Shown here: positions 35,409-44,693 of the stretch, one piece after another
How positions within the stretch are numbered: the first letter of the stretch is position 1
Layout of the letters: each line of letters opens with the position of its first letter
Assembly: GCA_035623255.1 (NCBI GenBank)
Contig: DASPTU010000014.1
Location: 42,790 to 106,789, forward strand
Direction: 5' to 3'
DNA: 64,000 nt
Source: JAFAGX01 sp035623255
Lineage (GTDB): Bacteria > Acidobacteriota > Terriglobia > Terriglobales > Acidobacteriaceae
Made by a program: the position numbers and the translations under genes
The notes under the pieces: generated by a model
What the model saw: the letters and a program-made list of their open reading frames with translations, nothing else
Database searches by the model: none
What the model was told of the DNA's origin: nothing

Positions 35409-35489
35409 GTCATCCCGAGCATCTGCTGCGGCTCGGCCCCCGCGAGATCCCTCGGCCCGCTGGTGAAACCGCGGGCCCTTCGGGATGAC
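35409..35489. repeat. Dispersed palindromic repeat, copy 1
   Basis: GTCATCCCGA (35409-35418) and its exact complement TCGGGATGAC (35480-35489) bracket about 60 bases that contain GCGAGATCCCTCGG. The same words occur at 48227-48273 and 51622-51667. It lies in the roughly 250-bp gap between the HbpS-like gene and the receptor terminator, where I see no gene. Confidence 0.6.
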
Positions 35490-35583
35490 AGTCCCGCCAT
35501 GGCTAGATTCAGATTGAGCCACTACCCAGTCTATGACACGGCTTGAATCCGATTAACGTCCTGGCTTGACACAACCAATGAGC

Positions 35584-35620
35584 AAAAAAATCCGGACCGG
35601 GCGAAAATGCCCGGTCCGGA
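35584..35620 (-). terminator. Rho-independent terminator of the TonB receptor gene
   Basis: TCCGGACCGGGC (35591-35602) pairs perfectly with GCCCGGTCCGGA (35609-35620) around a six-base loop. In the minus-strand reading the 12-bp GC-rich stem is followed at once by a T-run (A7 on the plus strand, 35584-35590, with one base between). It sits 12 bp after the receptor stop codon. Confidence 0.9.
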
Positions 35621-35631
35621 AGATAATCGGC

Positions 35632-38600
35632 TTAGAAATTAAACTTCAGCCCGAATTGGATAAGTCGCGGGTTGCTGCCGGGATTTGTGCTGCTGACCAC
35701 ACCGAATGTGCCGACTCCTAAGCCCGTGCCCGGGAGCCCGAATTGCACACGATTGAACAAATTGAAGAACTCCGCCCGGAACTCGATGTTAGTGCTCTCA
35801 GTGATGCTCGTCCGCTTGAAGATGGCGAAGTCGAAATTGTTGATGCCATCTGCGCGCAGCGTGGAATCTACGCGCGATTCATCACCAAAGCTCCATTGCA
35901 GAGGGTCTGAGAAGCAAGCTGTGTTGAACCACGCCTGAAGCGTGCGGCCACCCTTCTTGTCGCAACCGGCAACGACATTGGGGCGAATAGCGCCTACGCC
36001 AAGGCCGGCACCTGCCAAAGCGGTGGAGGCGCCGGACCAGGTAATCTTCAGCGGGAAACCGCGCTGGAAAGTCGTAACCCCGTCCACGCCCCAACCAGAA
36101 ACAACCCGGTTGCCAGCTCCTCCCAGGCTGTTCAGCCACATCTTTCCCTTGCCAAACGGCAAATCCAGAACGTAACTGACTACCAGCCGCTGGGGGACGT
36201 CCTCGGAAGAAAGAGACCTTTCGCCGTTGAGGTTGTTGAAGTCCTGCACTTGCCCGACGGTCCCAGTCGCGCCGTTCTCCAGCCAGCTCGTGAGGGTATC
36301 GGTGTTGGTCATCAGCTTCGAGTTGGTGTACGCGACCAGCAGCGTCCCACCCCCCTGGAATCGGCGGGTTACGCTGACCTGCAGCGAATTATAGGTGCTG
36401 CCGCAGCACCCCTGTCCCCACATGCTTAGCTGATTGTACTGCGGGTACGGGCGATCCAGTTGCCCGGCGAGAATACTTGGGGCGCTGAGCACGGCATTTG
36501 GGGTACTCAGAGGATTGTGGATCGTGACGCCATTTACCACTGCACTGTACGGCTGGGCAATCGACACCGGTTGACCCGCGGCAAATTGCGCAGCTGCCTG
36601 AGTAATGAAAGAATCGGGGATCTGGTTGATGGAGATACTGGGATTGAAGTTCGCAAGGTGGACGCCGTGCGAACCCGCATAGGCCACGTCGGCAAAGAAC
36701 TTCCCGGGTAGCTGGCGTTGGATGTCCAGATTGTACTGCTCCACGTATGCTGGTTTCGGGAGCAGGTACGGTGCAAGCGTGGGAGAACCGTTCGCGGCGA
36801 CAAATGCTGAAGTATTACCGTTTCTGCCCGGAGGACCCAAAATTCCCGCGGCACCGAAGGGACCGACATTCGCACAAGACGCTGTGAAGGCTGCATACCC
36901 TCCACCCACCGCGGTGCAATTGCTTGCGTCAAGGCTCGCCGACGGCGACAAACCATGATTTAGCGTGCCAAAGAACGGCGTGGTGGCAAGATTGATCACG
37001 TCGTTATCCGGATTGAGTCCGAAATCCACGTAGTTCGGAACCCAAAACACGCCATACCCGCCGCGGATTACGGTTTTCGGGCTCAGGCTATAGGCAAAAC
37101 CGAGGCGTGGAGCGAACGCTTTCTTGTCCAACGGTATGTTATTCCGGCTCGCGTTAGGACCCACCTCAACCAATGACACATCGCCGATGCAGGGCGATCC
37201 AGGCGTACCGTTGCACCCCGTAACCGTAGCGTTGGTTCGCGTCGGATCCCAATAGCTCAAACGGTTGTAACGTTCTGACCACGGCCCCTGAAATTCCCAG
37301 CGCAGCCCCAGGTTTAATGTCAGCTTCGAGGTGTAATGCCAGGTGTCATTCACATAAATGGCACGGTAGGTTTGACGACCCTGGGTCTGCGCAGGAACCT
37401 GGGCAGCGCCCTCAGTCTGGTTTATGAAGGTTTGAGGCCCATTCTGAGGTAGGCCTAGAAGAAAATCTGCGAACGCAAAACCTGTATTGGGAGTGGCTGT
37501 AACAACGCCCCCGGAAAGGCTCTGCTGTGCGGTGTAGGACCCTAAGAAGCCGAACGCGCCGCTGGCGATGTTGGTCTGAAAATAGTTATCCAATCCTAGT
37601 TCATACTGGCCACCGAATTGTAGCGTGTGCTTGCCCTTAATCCAGCTTAGCTGTGGCGATACGTTGTATTGTGTGTTGTGATCGCCGATTGCGCTGTTGC
37701 CCTGGCTTCTGCCGATGTCGCCCGCGAAAGGAAATGCGGGAGTCGGAGGCGTCCGCATGACAGGAGGGATTACGGCATTATAGCTGGCTGGCCATCCGAG
37801 CTGACTAAGATCAAAACCGGTAAGGATTGGCGCCCGCTTGTACACAAAGCGGCTTCCCGAAAGATTCAAATCAAAGATTACCGTCGGGCTGAAAGCGTGG
37901 TTGACATCGAACGCCAGTGCCTTGGTGTGATAAATCTCCGAACAGCGGTCAAAACAATACCCCGTGCCAAACGGATTGGTCGGCAAATCAGTCAGGCCGG
38001 AATACGAAAAGCGTCCGAATATGTGGGTCTTGTCCGTTAAGTTGTAGTCACCACGTCCGACTGCCTGGTTGGTGTTTCCGCCACTGGAGCTTGCGGCGGT
38101 GAAGTTGTTGCTGCCATCAACAACACCTGGGTTGGTGGGAGGAACGAAGTATGTGTCCCACAACTTCGTCGCGGCCTTGCTCCACTCCGCTTGCGGGATT
38201 TTGTTGCCGGGATAAGCGGTGCGGGCTCCGGTTACAGGATTCACCGAGTATGGGTCGTAGAGTTGAATCGGGGTCGGCAGCCCCAACAGGGCAGAAAAAT
38301 CGCCCTGCCGCTCTGCAGGGGTGGGGACGGTAGTTGATAAAACACTACCCGTGCGCTGGCGGTACTCCTCCCAACTTCCAAAAAAGAATAGCTTATTCTT
38401 AACTATCGGTCCGCCAACATTGAATCCGTACTGGTTCTGAACATACGGCGGGGCCTCGTTTTTCTTGCCGGCGAGCAACTCGGACTGCTTAAAGAAATAT
38501 TCGTTCGCGTTCAGAATCTTGTTGCGGAGGTACTCATAGACTTCGCCATGGAAGTTGTTGCTTCCCGATTTGGTGCTGAAATTCACCACGCCGCCCGAAT

Positions 38601-39309
38601 ACTTTCCCCAGTCGGCGCCCACGTTGTTGTACTGCACTTTGAATTCACCTACGGAATCCTGGATTGGTATGAGGATAGGAAGATTGATGTAGCCGATATT
38701 CAGCGGCTGGCCATCCAGGTATTCCGCGCTCTCATTCGCGAACGAACCACCAACCTGATAATTTCCCCAGCTGAATGGGTTCTCGCCTACAGGTGTGCCG
38801 CCGGATCCTCCCTGGGCGACGGCGGCAGGAGAGAGCGTGATCAAGTTATAAATGTTGCGGCCATTCAAAGGCAGCTCAGTGGCCTTGCGCTCCTCGATGA
38901 CTTGGCCGAGCGATGAGCTTTCCGGCTGCAGCAAAGGCGTCTCTGAGGTAACCTCAACGCTCTCACTCACTTGCCCAACCGCGAGAGTCGCGTCAATGCG
39001 AACCGCCTGTTGTACATCTACCACCACCTCGGGCCGCGTTGTCTTCTTAAAGCCCGCCTTCTCGATATCAAGCTTGTACTTCCCTGGAGACACGTTTGGA
39101 AACGTGTAGAGCCCGCCAGCATTGGTAGGCTGCGTGCGTTTTTCGACCGTGCTGAGGTTGGTTAAGGTAACTTGAGCGTCCGCAATCGCCGCACCCGAAG
39201 GATCGTACACGGTACCCGAAACTGAACCGTAGGTACTTTGTCCATGGAGGGAAACTGCGGCCAGAACAATCAGCACGAGGGTGAATACAGCCTGAAGCTT
39301 CTGAGACAT
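35632..39309 (-). CDS. TonB-dependent receptor with carboxypeptidase-regulatory domain (Oar-like)
   Basis: This encodes a 1,225-residue outer-membrane protein. A signal peptide (LQAVFTLVLIVLAAVSLHGQ) is followed by a carboxypeptidase-regulatory-like domain at about 25-110 (GSVSGTVYDPSGAAIADAQV, GLYTFPNVSPGKYKLDI), the plug (ATELPLNGRNIYNLITLSP) and a large beta-barrel ending in Phe (RLIQFGLKFNF). This is the acidobacterial Oar-like class, expanded in soil species and thought to import oligosaccharides or large substrates. I chose ATG 39309 (MSQKLQ) over GTG 39321. It is divergent from a LacI regulator across a probable operator and has its own terminator, so it is probably a regulated single-gene unit. 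Confidence 0.93.
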   Translation of the reverse strand: MSQKLQAVFTLVLIVLAAVSLHGQSTYGSVSGTVYDPSGAAIADAQVTLTNLSTVEKRTQPTNAGGLYTFPNVSPGKYKLDIEKAGFKKTTRPEVVVDVQQAVRIDATLAVGQVSESVEVTSETPLLQPESSSLGQVIEERKATELPLNGRNIYNLITLSPAAVAQGGSGGTPVGENPFSWGNYQVGGSFANESAEYLDGQPLNIGYINLPILIPIQDSVGEFKVQYNNVGADWGKYSGGVVNFSTKSGSNNFHGEVYEYLRNKILNANEYFFKQSELLAGKKNEAPPYVQNQYGFNVGGPIVKNKLFFFGSWEEYRQRTGSVLSTTVPTPAERQGDFSALLGLPTPIQLYDPYSVNPVTGARTAYPGNKIPQAEWSKAATKLWDTYFVPPTNPGVVDGSNNFTAASSSGGNTNQAVGRGDYNLTDKTHIFGRFSYSGLTDLPTNPFGTGYCFDRCSEIYHTKALAFDVNHAFSPTVIFDLNLSGSRFVYKRAPILTGFDLSQLGWPASYNAVIPPVMRTPPTPAFPFAGDIGRSQGNSAIGDHNTQYNVSPQLSWIKGKHTLQFGGQYELGLDNYFQTNIASGAFGFLGSYTAQQSLSGGVVTATPNTGFAFADFLLGLPQNGPQTFINQTEGAAQVPAQTQGRQTYRAIYVNDTWHYTSKLTLNLGLRWEFQGPWSERYNRLSYWDPTRTNATVTGCNGTPGSPCIGDVSLVEVGPNASRNNIPLDKKAFAPRLGFAYSLSPKTVIRGGYGVFWVPNYVDFGLNPDNDVINLATTPFFGTLNHGLSPSASLDASNCTAVGGGYAAFTASCANVGPFGAAGILGPPGRNGNTSAFVAANGSPTLAPYLLPKPAYVEQYNLDIQRQLPGKFFADVAYAGSHGVHLANFNPSISINQIPDSFITQAAAQFAAGQPVSIAQPYSAVVNGVTIHNPLSTPNAVLSAPSILAGQLDRPYPQYNQLSMWGQGCCGSTYNSLQVSVTRRFQGGGTLLVAYTNSKLMTNTDTLTSWLENGATGTVGQVQDFNNLNGERSLSSEDVPQRLVVSYVLDLPFGKGKMWLNSLGGAGNRVVSGWGVDGVTTFQRGFPLKITWSGASTALAGAGLGVGAIRPNVVAGCDKKGGRTLQAWFNTACFSDPLQWSFGDESRVDSTLRADGINNFDFAIFKRTSITESTNIEFRAEFFNLFNRVQFGLPGTGLGVGTFGVVSSTNPGSNPRLIQFGLKFNF

Positions 39310-39360
39310 AAAGCACCCCACTTGTCGTGATCGGGGCAGTCTCGACCAGACGGCTCGTCT

Positions 39361-39389
39361 TTGTCAAGAAAAATATAATCATTTTGTAT
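39361..39389 (+). promoter_or_regulatory. Putative sigma-70 promoter for the LacI-type gene
   Basis: TTGTCA (39361-39366) and TTGTAT (39384-39389) are separated by 17 bp, a good -35/-10 match on the plus strand, in an unusually AT-rich stretch. The operator-like repeats begin three bases later, so repression of this promoter by the regulator itself is plausible. Confidence 0.5.
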
Positions 39390-39391
39390 TA

Positions 39392-39422
39392 GGTAAGCGT
39401 TAACCTAGAGTAATCGCTTACC
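39392..39422. promoter_or_regulatory. Probable LacI-family operator pair
   Basis: GGTAAGCG (39392-39399) and CGCTTACC (39415-39422) are exact inverted repeats with 15 bp between. Each arm also centres on a CG in a LacI-type imperfect palindrome: GTAAGCGTTAAC at 39393-39404 and GTAATCGCTTAC at 39410-39421. LacI/PurR proteins recognise such sites with a central CG. It lies between the receptor and regulator genes and could control both directions. Confidence 0.6.
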
Positions 39423-39456
39423 CTTTCGGGAAACAGCGGTGGTTATCTTCTTGCCG

Positions 39457-40461
39457 ATGCCTGCGACCATGTCGGATATCGCTCGCGATCTCAATGTTTC
39501 GGTGGTCACCGTCTCCAAGGTGCTCCGAAACCAGGGAAAGATCAGCGAGGCGACGCGTAAGCGAGTTTTGCGCCGGGCCGAGCAATTGCATTACCAGATG
39601 AATTGGGTGGCCCGAAGTCTGGTCATGCGGCGCACTTACTCGATTGGCTTGCTGTTACCCGACTTCACTCATCCATTTTTTGCGGAAATCGCGAGAGCGG
39701 TTGCGCAAACTGTCCGGACTCACGGCTATCACGTGATCATTTCCTATTTCGAAGAAGATCCTCAACTGGAGGCGAGCGAATTGAATTCGTTGTTGGCTCG
39801 GCAAGTTGATGGGCTTATTGTCGCCTCCGCTCAGGTGGCAAGCTGCCGCCAACTGTTCCAGCGGGTTGAAGCACGAAAGGTGCCTTACGTGCTGATCGAC
39901 CGTCCTATACCTGGCTTGAGTGCATGTTTCGTAGGTGTCAACAATCGTGCCATCGGGCGCATGGCGACCGAGCATTTGCTCGCGCAGAAATGCCGCCGCA
40001 TCGCCCATCTACGGGGTCCAGAAATGGGCATTGCTGAGGAGCGCCTCGATGGGTACCGCCACTCGATGGCCAGGCGAGGGCTAATTGTGCGTAAGGGTTA
40101 CATCGTGCCCGCCGGATACGATGATGAAACCGGATACAAAGGTATGCAAAGCCTGCTTCGGCACGGCCCGCTGCCCGATGGCGTTTTTTGCTACAACGAT
40201 CCGGTTGCCATCGGCGCTATGAAAGCCATTCTGGAGCAAGGCCTGAGTGTGCCACACGATATTGCGGTAGTCGGTGCTGGGAACGTCCATCTTTCAGATG
40301 CACTGGCCGTTCCTTTGACCACCATCGACCAGGGAACCTGTAAGATCGGCAGCCAGGCTGCCGACTTGCTGCTTAAGCGAATAGCCAATAAGCGCCGTCA
40401 AAGGCGAACAAGAATTCTCATCCCTCCCCAACTCGTGATACGAGAATCGAGCATGCGCTAG
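39457..40461 (+). CDS. LacI-family transcriptional regulator
   Basis: This encodes a 334-residue repressor. From ATG 39457 the helix-turn-helix is MSDIARDLNVSVVTVSKVLR (residues 5-24), followed by the hinge helix region (YQMNWVARSLVMRRT). The effector domain is periplasmic-binding-protein-like: SIGLLLPDFTHPFFAEIARAV-type entry and DGVFCYNDPVAIGAMKAILE near 242-261 (partially shown as FCYNDPVAIGAMKA), and it ends with the TTIDQG segment. A sugar effector is expected. GTG 39439 is an alternative start. Head-to-head with the TonB receptor and upstream of sugar genes, it most likely senses a product of the imported glycan. Confidence 0.92.
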   Translation: MPATMSDIARDLNVSVVTVSKVLRNQGKISEATRKRVLRRAEQLHYQMNWVARSLVMRRTYSIGLLLPDFTHPFFAEIARAVAQTVRTHGYHVIISYFEEDPQLEASELNSLLARQVDGLIVASAQVASCRQLFQRVEARKVPYVLIDRPIPGLSACFVGVNNRAIGRMATEHLLAQKCRRIAHLRGPEMGIAEERLDGYRHSMARRGLIVRKGYIVPAGYDDETGYKGMQSLLRHGPLPDGVFCYNDPVAIGAMKAILEQGLSVPHDIAVVGAGNVHLSDALAVPLTTIDQGTCKIGSQAADLLLKRIANKRRQRRTRILIPPQLVIRESSMR

Positions 40462-40515
40462 CTTCGCGCGGAAGTGGCGTGCGCGCTATGCTATGCGCTA
40501 AAAGGTAGTGAAGGC

Positions 40516-42156
40516 TTGCTGAAGATCCCCTTATGCGTTTCGACTGTGATTACGTTGGCAGTTTGCCTCGCAGCTCTTGCTGACCCTGTGTTCGACGTCA
40601 AAATATTACGTGAACTGGATTTTACTCTGCAGAATTCACCGACCCCTCAGAAGTACCTGATTGAAACCATGCCTGGCGGTGTCGCCCTTCTTGACTACAA
40701 CAACGATGGTTTGCTGGACATTTTCCTGGTTAACGGGGGCCGCCTGACAAGCCCGATGCCAAGCCCGGAGAACTTCGACCGGCACGATCCGCGTTATTGG
40801 AATCGGCTTTACCGTCAAAATAAAGACGGCAGTTTTACGGATGTAACCCAACAGGCGGGTTTGGCGAATGCGGGAGACGGAAATTACGGCATGGGCGTCG
40901 CCGTCGGAGATTACGACAACGACGGATTCCCCGACTTGTATGTCACCAGTTATGGAAAGAACATTCTCTATCACAACAATGGCGACGGCACCTTCACCGA
41001 TGTAACCGCAAAGGCCGGAGTTGCTGGTGGAGGATGGTCGGTGTCGGCCGGTTTCTTTGATTACGATAACGATGGCAAGCTGGACCTGTTTGTGACCCGC
41101 TACATGGAATGGGACACCAGGCACAGCAAAGACTGTGGGGGCAACTATCACACGTATTGTCCGCCGGAGGAATTTCCCGCGACGACCAACATTCTCTACC
41201 ACAACAATGGCGACGGAACATTCACTGACGTGAGCCAGCCCTCTGGAATTGCGGCCAGGAAAGGGCGAGCATTGGGTGTTGCGTTTGCTGATTATGATGG
41301 GGACGGTTATACCGACGTTTTCGTAGCGAATGACGGCATGCAGCAGTATCTGTTTCATAACAAACGAAACGGGACCTTCACGGAAGTCGGTATGGAAGCT
41401 GGCGCCGCGCTTTCCGAAGAAGGCAGAAGGCTCTCGGGGATGGGAGTGGTTTTTCAGGATTATGATAACGACGGCCGGCCTGACATCATCGTCACTGAAC
41501 TGCCCAGAGAGATTTATGGCGTTTACCACAACGACGGTAACGGCACATTCAGCTATCGCAGCCTTGAAACCGGGCTGGGGGCGTTAACGAGCGGGAGCTC
41601 GGGGTGGGGCGTAGGTTTGGAGGACTTCGATAACGATGGCTGGAAAGATCTGTTCGTCGCGCAGGGTCACGTGCTGGACAACGTTGAGAGCATCGATCCC
41701 TCGCTTCATTACCTTGAACTACCGCTCCTGGCAATGAATCACAATGGCAGGTTTGAGCGCGTCGATTCCGGAAGTACAACTCCAGTGGCCGGGCGCGGTG
41801 CGGCATTTGGCGATCTCAATAATGATGGCTGGCAAGATGTGGTCATGACCTATCTCGGAGGCCATCCGCAAGTGTTCCTGAATCACGGCGGCAAGTCCCA
41901 TTGGCTGACGATTTCTCTTCGCGGCACGCGCAGCAACCGCGATGGGTTCGGTGCAAAAGTGCAAGTGAATGGACAAACCCGTTTCGCGACTTCCGCTGGA
42001 AGTTATCTTTCGGCTAGTGACAAGCGCCTGCATTTTGGTCTTGGGACAGCAGAAAAGGCGACGGTTGAGATTTCATGGCCATCCGGCATTCACCAGAAAT
42101 TGAACGATGTCTCTGCCGACCAATTTCTGGAAGTCCGCGAATCGGAGAAACCGTGA
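40516..42156 (+). CDS. CRTAC1-family FG-GAP/ASPIC-UnbV exported protein
   Basis: This encodes a secreted protein of about 546 residues. The signal peptide is LLKIPLCVSTVITLAVCLAA. FG-GAP/VCBS-like repeats follow, each with a calcium-type D-x-[DN]-x-[DG] loop: DYNNDGLLD, DYDNDGFPD, DYDNDGKLD, DYDGDGYTD, DYDNDGRPD, DFDNDGWKD, DLNNDGWQD (seven), as in a beta-propeller. The C-terminus is an ASPIC/UnbV domain (SHWLTISLRGTRSNRDGFGA, KVQVNGQTR). Function is unknown; related proteins are common in Acidobacteria and Planctomycetes and may bind extracellular glycans. The start is uncertain: GTG 40474 is in frame, while TTG 40516 gives a better signal peptide. Its stop overlaps the next start (GTGA). 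Confidence 0.88.
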   Translation: MLKIPLCVSTVITLAVCLAALADPVFDVKILRELDFTLQNSPTPQKYLIETMPGGVALLDYNNDGLLDIFLVNGGRLTSPMPSPENFDRHDPRYWNRLYRQNKDGSFTDVTQQAGLANAGDGNYGMGVAVGDYDNDGFPDLYVTSYGKNILYHNNGDGTFTDVTAKAGVAGGGWSVSAGFFDYDNDGKLDLFVTRYMEWDTRHSKDCGGNYHTYCPPEEFPATTNILYHNNGDGTFTDVSQPSGIAARKGRALGVAFADYDGDGYTDVFVANDGMQQYLFHNKRNGTFTEVGMEAGAALSEEGRRLSGMGVVFQDYDNDGRPDIIVTELPREIYGVYHNDGNGTFSYRSLETGLGALTSGSSGWGVGLEDFDNDGWKDLFVAQGHVLDNVESIDPSLHYLELPLLAMNHNGRFERVDSGSTTPVAGRGAAFGDLNNDGWQDVVMTYLGGHPQVFLNHGGKSHWLTISLRGTRSNRDGFGAKVQVNGQTRFATSAGSYLSASDKRLHFGLGTAEKATVEISWPSGIHQKLNDVSADQFLEVRESEKP

Positions 42157-43238
42157 TCTCCGCAATCCTACTGCTGTGGCTTGCTGGGCAGTCGCTTTCG
42201 TCAGAAGCTGCTCAGCATCTGCAGGCCGGAATAGCCGCAGAAAAAGATCGGCAGCCCGCAGTGGCCATCGAGGAGTTCCGAAAGGTCACCGAGTTGGAAC
42301 CCAATTTGGCGGAAGGCTTCGTACAACTGGGTCAGGCCTACATGCAGAACCGCGACTACGGTTCTGCGATTACGCCTCTCAAGCACGCCCTGAAAATCGA
42401 CCCCGACCTGGTCCCCGCACACCAGTTGCTCGGATACGCTCTGCTGACCCAGGGTTTCGCGGCGGAGGCCATTCCGCATTTACAGCGAGTGCAGGACAAG
42501 ACTGCGTTAGGCATCGCGCAGATTCAGACGGGACAATTTCCCGACGCCGTTGCGAATCTGCAAGCTGCATTGGCGGCACACCCCAACGATCCCGACGTTC
42601 TTTATTATCTCGGCCGCGCCAGCGGTTTACTCTCGAAACAATCGATCGATACATTGCTCGCTGCCTATCCCGAGTCTGCTCGGTCACACCAGGCCATGGG
42701 TGAAAATTATTTTGTCTTGCGCCGCATGCAGGATGCAGAACAGGAGTACCACCAGGCGTTGCAATTGCGTCCAGACATTCCCGAGGTTCATCTCGAACTC
42801 GGAGAGGTGTACGCTGGCGCTTTTCAGTGGGCGAAAGCCGAGGAAGAATTTCGGGCGGAGACCAGGATGCAGCCGGGAAATGCCGAAGCCTTTTATCGTC
42901 TTGGCGCCGCGTTACTAGAGCAGGGGAAAGCCCATGAAGCCCGAGCCGAGCTGGTCCGCGCCGACAAGTTGTTGCCGGATATGCCTGAGACACTTTACTC
43001 ATTGGGCAAAGCGGCTTCCCTCGACGGAGATGCCGCTGCTGCCGAGAAAGCTTGGCTGAAACTGCTTGCCATCGAAAAGGCGACTCCTCTGGCGGCGCAG
43101 GCGCATTTTGGGCTGGCTGGACTCTACCGCACGCAGGGAAAAACGGCCGATGCTCAACGTGAGATGCAGGAATTCCAACGCCTGCAGCAAGGGTCCGTCC
43201 CGCCGCAGCAGACAGCCAAGCCGGATGCGGCCCATTAA
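42153..43238 (+). CDS. Exported TPR protein paired with CRTAC1
   Basis: This encodes a 361-residue protein. GTG 42153 overlaps the CRTAC1 stop by four bases, so the two are translationally coupled. A short signal peptide (MISAILLLWLAGQSLS) is followed by about eight TPR units, for example RQPAVAIEEFRKVTELEPNL, RDYGSAITPLKHALKIDPDL and RMQDAEQEYHQALQLRPDIP. The last 20 residues are Gln/Pro-rich. I know the CRTAC1-TPR pair from other acidobacterial loci. It may form a periplasmic or surface complex with its partner. A sugar porter follows 62 bp downstream. Confidence 0.85.
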   Translation: MISAILLLWLAGQSLSSEAAQHLQAGIAAEKDRQPAVAIEEFRKVTELEPNLAEGFVQLGQAYMQNRDYGSAITPLKHALKIDPDLVPAHQLLGYALLTQGFAAEAIPHLQRVQDKTALGIAQIQTGQFPDAVANLQAALAAHPNDPDVLYYLGRASGLLSKQSIDTLLAAYPESARSHQAMGENYFVLRRMQDAEQEYHQALQLRPDIPEVHLELGEVYAGAFQWAKAEEEFRAETRMQPGNAEAFYRLGAALLEQGKAHEARAELVRADKLLPDMPETLYSLGKAASLDGDAAAAEKAWLKLLAIEKATPLAAQAHFGLAGLYRTQGKTADAQREMQEFQRLQQGSVPPQQTAKPDAAH

Positions 43239-43300
43239 GATTCTTTTGACAGGAGCGAGAGGTCGAGCCCGGTATACTGTGCGAGCTTGAATACCAGCGA

Positions 43301-44629
43301 ATGAAGATAAATGCATATTTGGCGAAGAGCGCAGTGGTGGCTTCGCTCGGGGGCTTGCTATTTGGATTCGATACGGCCGTCATTTCTGGCACGACCGGCG
43401 CACTTGCGCAAACCTACCATCTGACGCCCCGACTTTTGGGAATTACCGTCTCCAGTGCTATTTGGGGCACCGTGCTCGGCGCAATGCTTGCCGGATTTCC
43501 GGGTGAGCGTTATGGGCGGCGCGACAGTTTGCGAGGATTAGCGGTGCTGTATCTCATTTCGGGATTGGGGTGCGCGGTCGCATGGAATTGGTATGCCTTA
43601 GTCGCGTTTCGATTCATTGGCGGACTCGGCATTGGCGGGTCCTCCGTCTTGGGTCCCATGTACATCGCCGAGATCGCACCTGCCAAATGGCGAGGCCGCC
43701 TGGTTGGGCTGTTTCAGTTCAACGTGGTGTTCGGCATTCTGCTGGCCTACTTTTCCAATTACGTAATCGGTCTGCAACAATTCGGTGCCGCGGAATGGCG
43801 GTGGGACCTGGGAGTGACCGCGATTCCCGCCGCAGTCTTTTTTGTCATGCTGTTTACCATCCCTCGGAGCCCTCGTTGGTTAGTGAAGAAGGGACGCATC
43901 TCCGAAGCCAGATCCGTGTTGCAGGCGACTGGTGACGAGAACTTCGAACATGATCTGCAGGAGATCATTCAATCACTCACCGTCGAGCAGAAGCAGGCAG
44001 CGGAAAAATTGTTTTCGCGGCAATACCTGTTTCCTATCTTTCTGGCTGTCTCCATCGGGATGTTCAACCAACTGTCCGGCATCAATGCCATTCTTTATTA
44101 TCTGAACGACATATTTAGCCACGCAGGATTCAGCAAGGTTTCCGGCAGCCTGCAAGCGGTGGTGGTCGGGGCTACGAATCTGATCTTCACCGTCCTGGCG
44201 ATGTCCATCATTGATCGCGTAGGGCGAAAGACGCTGCTGCTGATCGGTTCAGTGGGAACCGCTTTGTGTCTGGCCGGGGTAGCAACCATCTTCTTTACCG
44301 GCCAACACCAGAATTTTCTGTTGTGGCTGCTGGTGGGATACATCGCGTTCTTTGGCTTTTCACAGGGCGCGGTCATTTGGGTCTACCTCGCCGAAGTCTT
44401 TCCCAATAATGTGCGGGCGAAGGGGCAAAGTCTGGGTAGCTTCTCGCATTGGTTTATGAACGCCCTCATTTCTCAGGTGTTCCCCTTGATGGCCGCCCGC
44501 TCCGGCGCGTATCCCTTCGTTTTCTTTTCTGTGATGATGGTGGTGCAGTTCTTTGTCGTTCTTTTTGTGTATCCGGAAACCAAGGGACTCACCTTGGAAG
44601 AGATGCAGAGAAAAATGGCAATCGCATGA
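43301..44629 (+). CDS. Sugar porter (MFS, sugar:proton symporter family)
   Basis: This encodes a 442-residue inner-membrane protein with twelve predicted helices. Sugar-porter signatures are GGLLFGFDTAVISGTTGAL near 17-35, RYGRRDSLRG after helix 2, PMYIAEIAPAKWRGRLVGLF near 120-139, the QQLSG-equivalent NQLSGINAILYYLNDIF near 256-272, DRVGRKTLLLIG near 304-315 and PETKGLTLEEMQ near the end. It should move a monosaccharide or disaccharide with protons. The substrate is unknown, but it lies directly before a beta-mannosidase, making mannose or a mannoside-derived sugar a fair guess. Confidence 0.93.
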   Translation: MKINAYLAKSAVVASLGGLLFGFDTAVISGTTGALAQTYHLTPRLLGITVSSAIWGTVLGAMLAGFPGERYGRRDSLRGLAVLYLISGLGCAVAWNWYALVAFRFIGGLGIGGSSVLGPMYIAEIAPAKWRGRLVGLFQFNVVFGILLAYFSNYVIGLQQFGAAEWRWDLGVTAIPAAVFFVMLFTIPRSPRWLVKKGRISEARSVLQATGDENFEHDLQEIIQSLTVEQKQAAEKLFSRQYLFPIFLAVSIGMFNQLSGINAILYYLNDIFSHAGFSKVSGSLQAVVVGATNLIFTVLAMSIIDRVGRKTLLLIGSVGTALCLAGVATIFFTGQHQNFLLWLLVGYIAFFGFSQGAVIWVYLAEVFPNNVRAKGQSLGSFSHWFMNALISQVFPLMAARSGAYPFVFFSVMMVVQFFVVLFVYPETKGLTLEEMQRKMAIA

Positions 44630-44693
44630 GGTTGGCGGCTGATCCCACGCAATTGACGCTGCTCCGCGCAGTGATATTCAACGGGGAATCATT

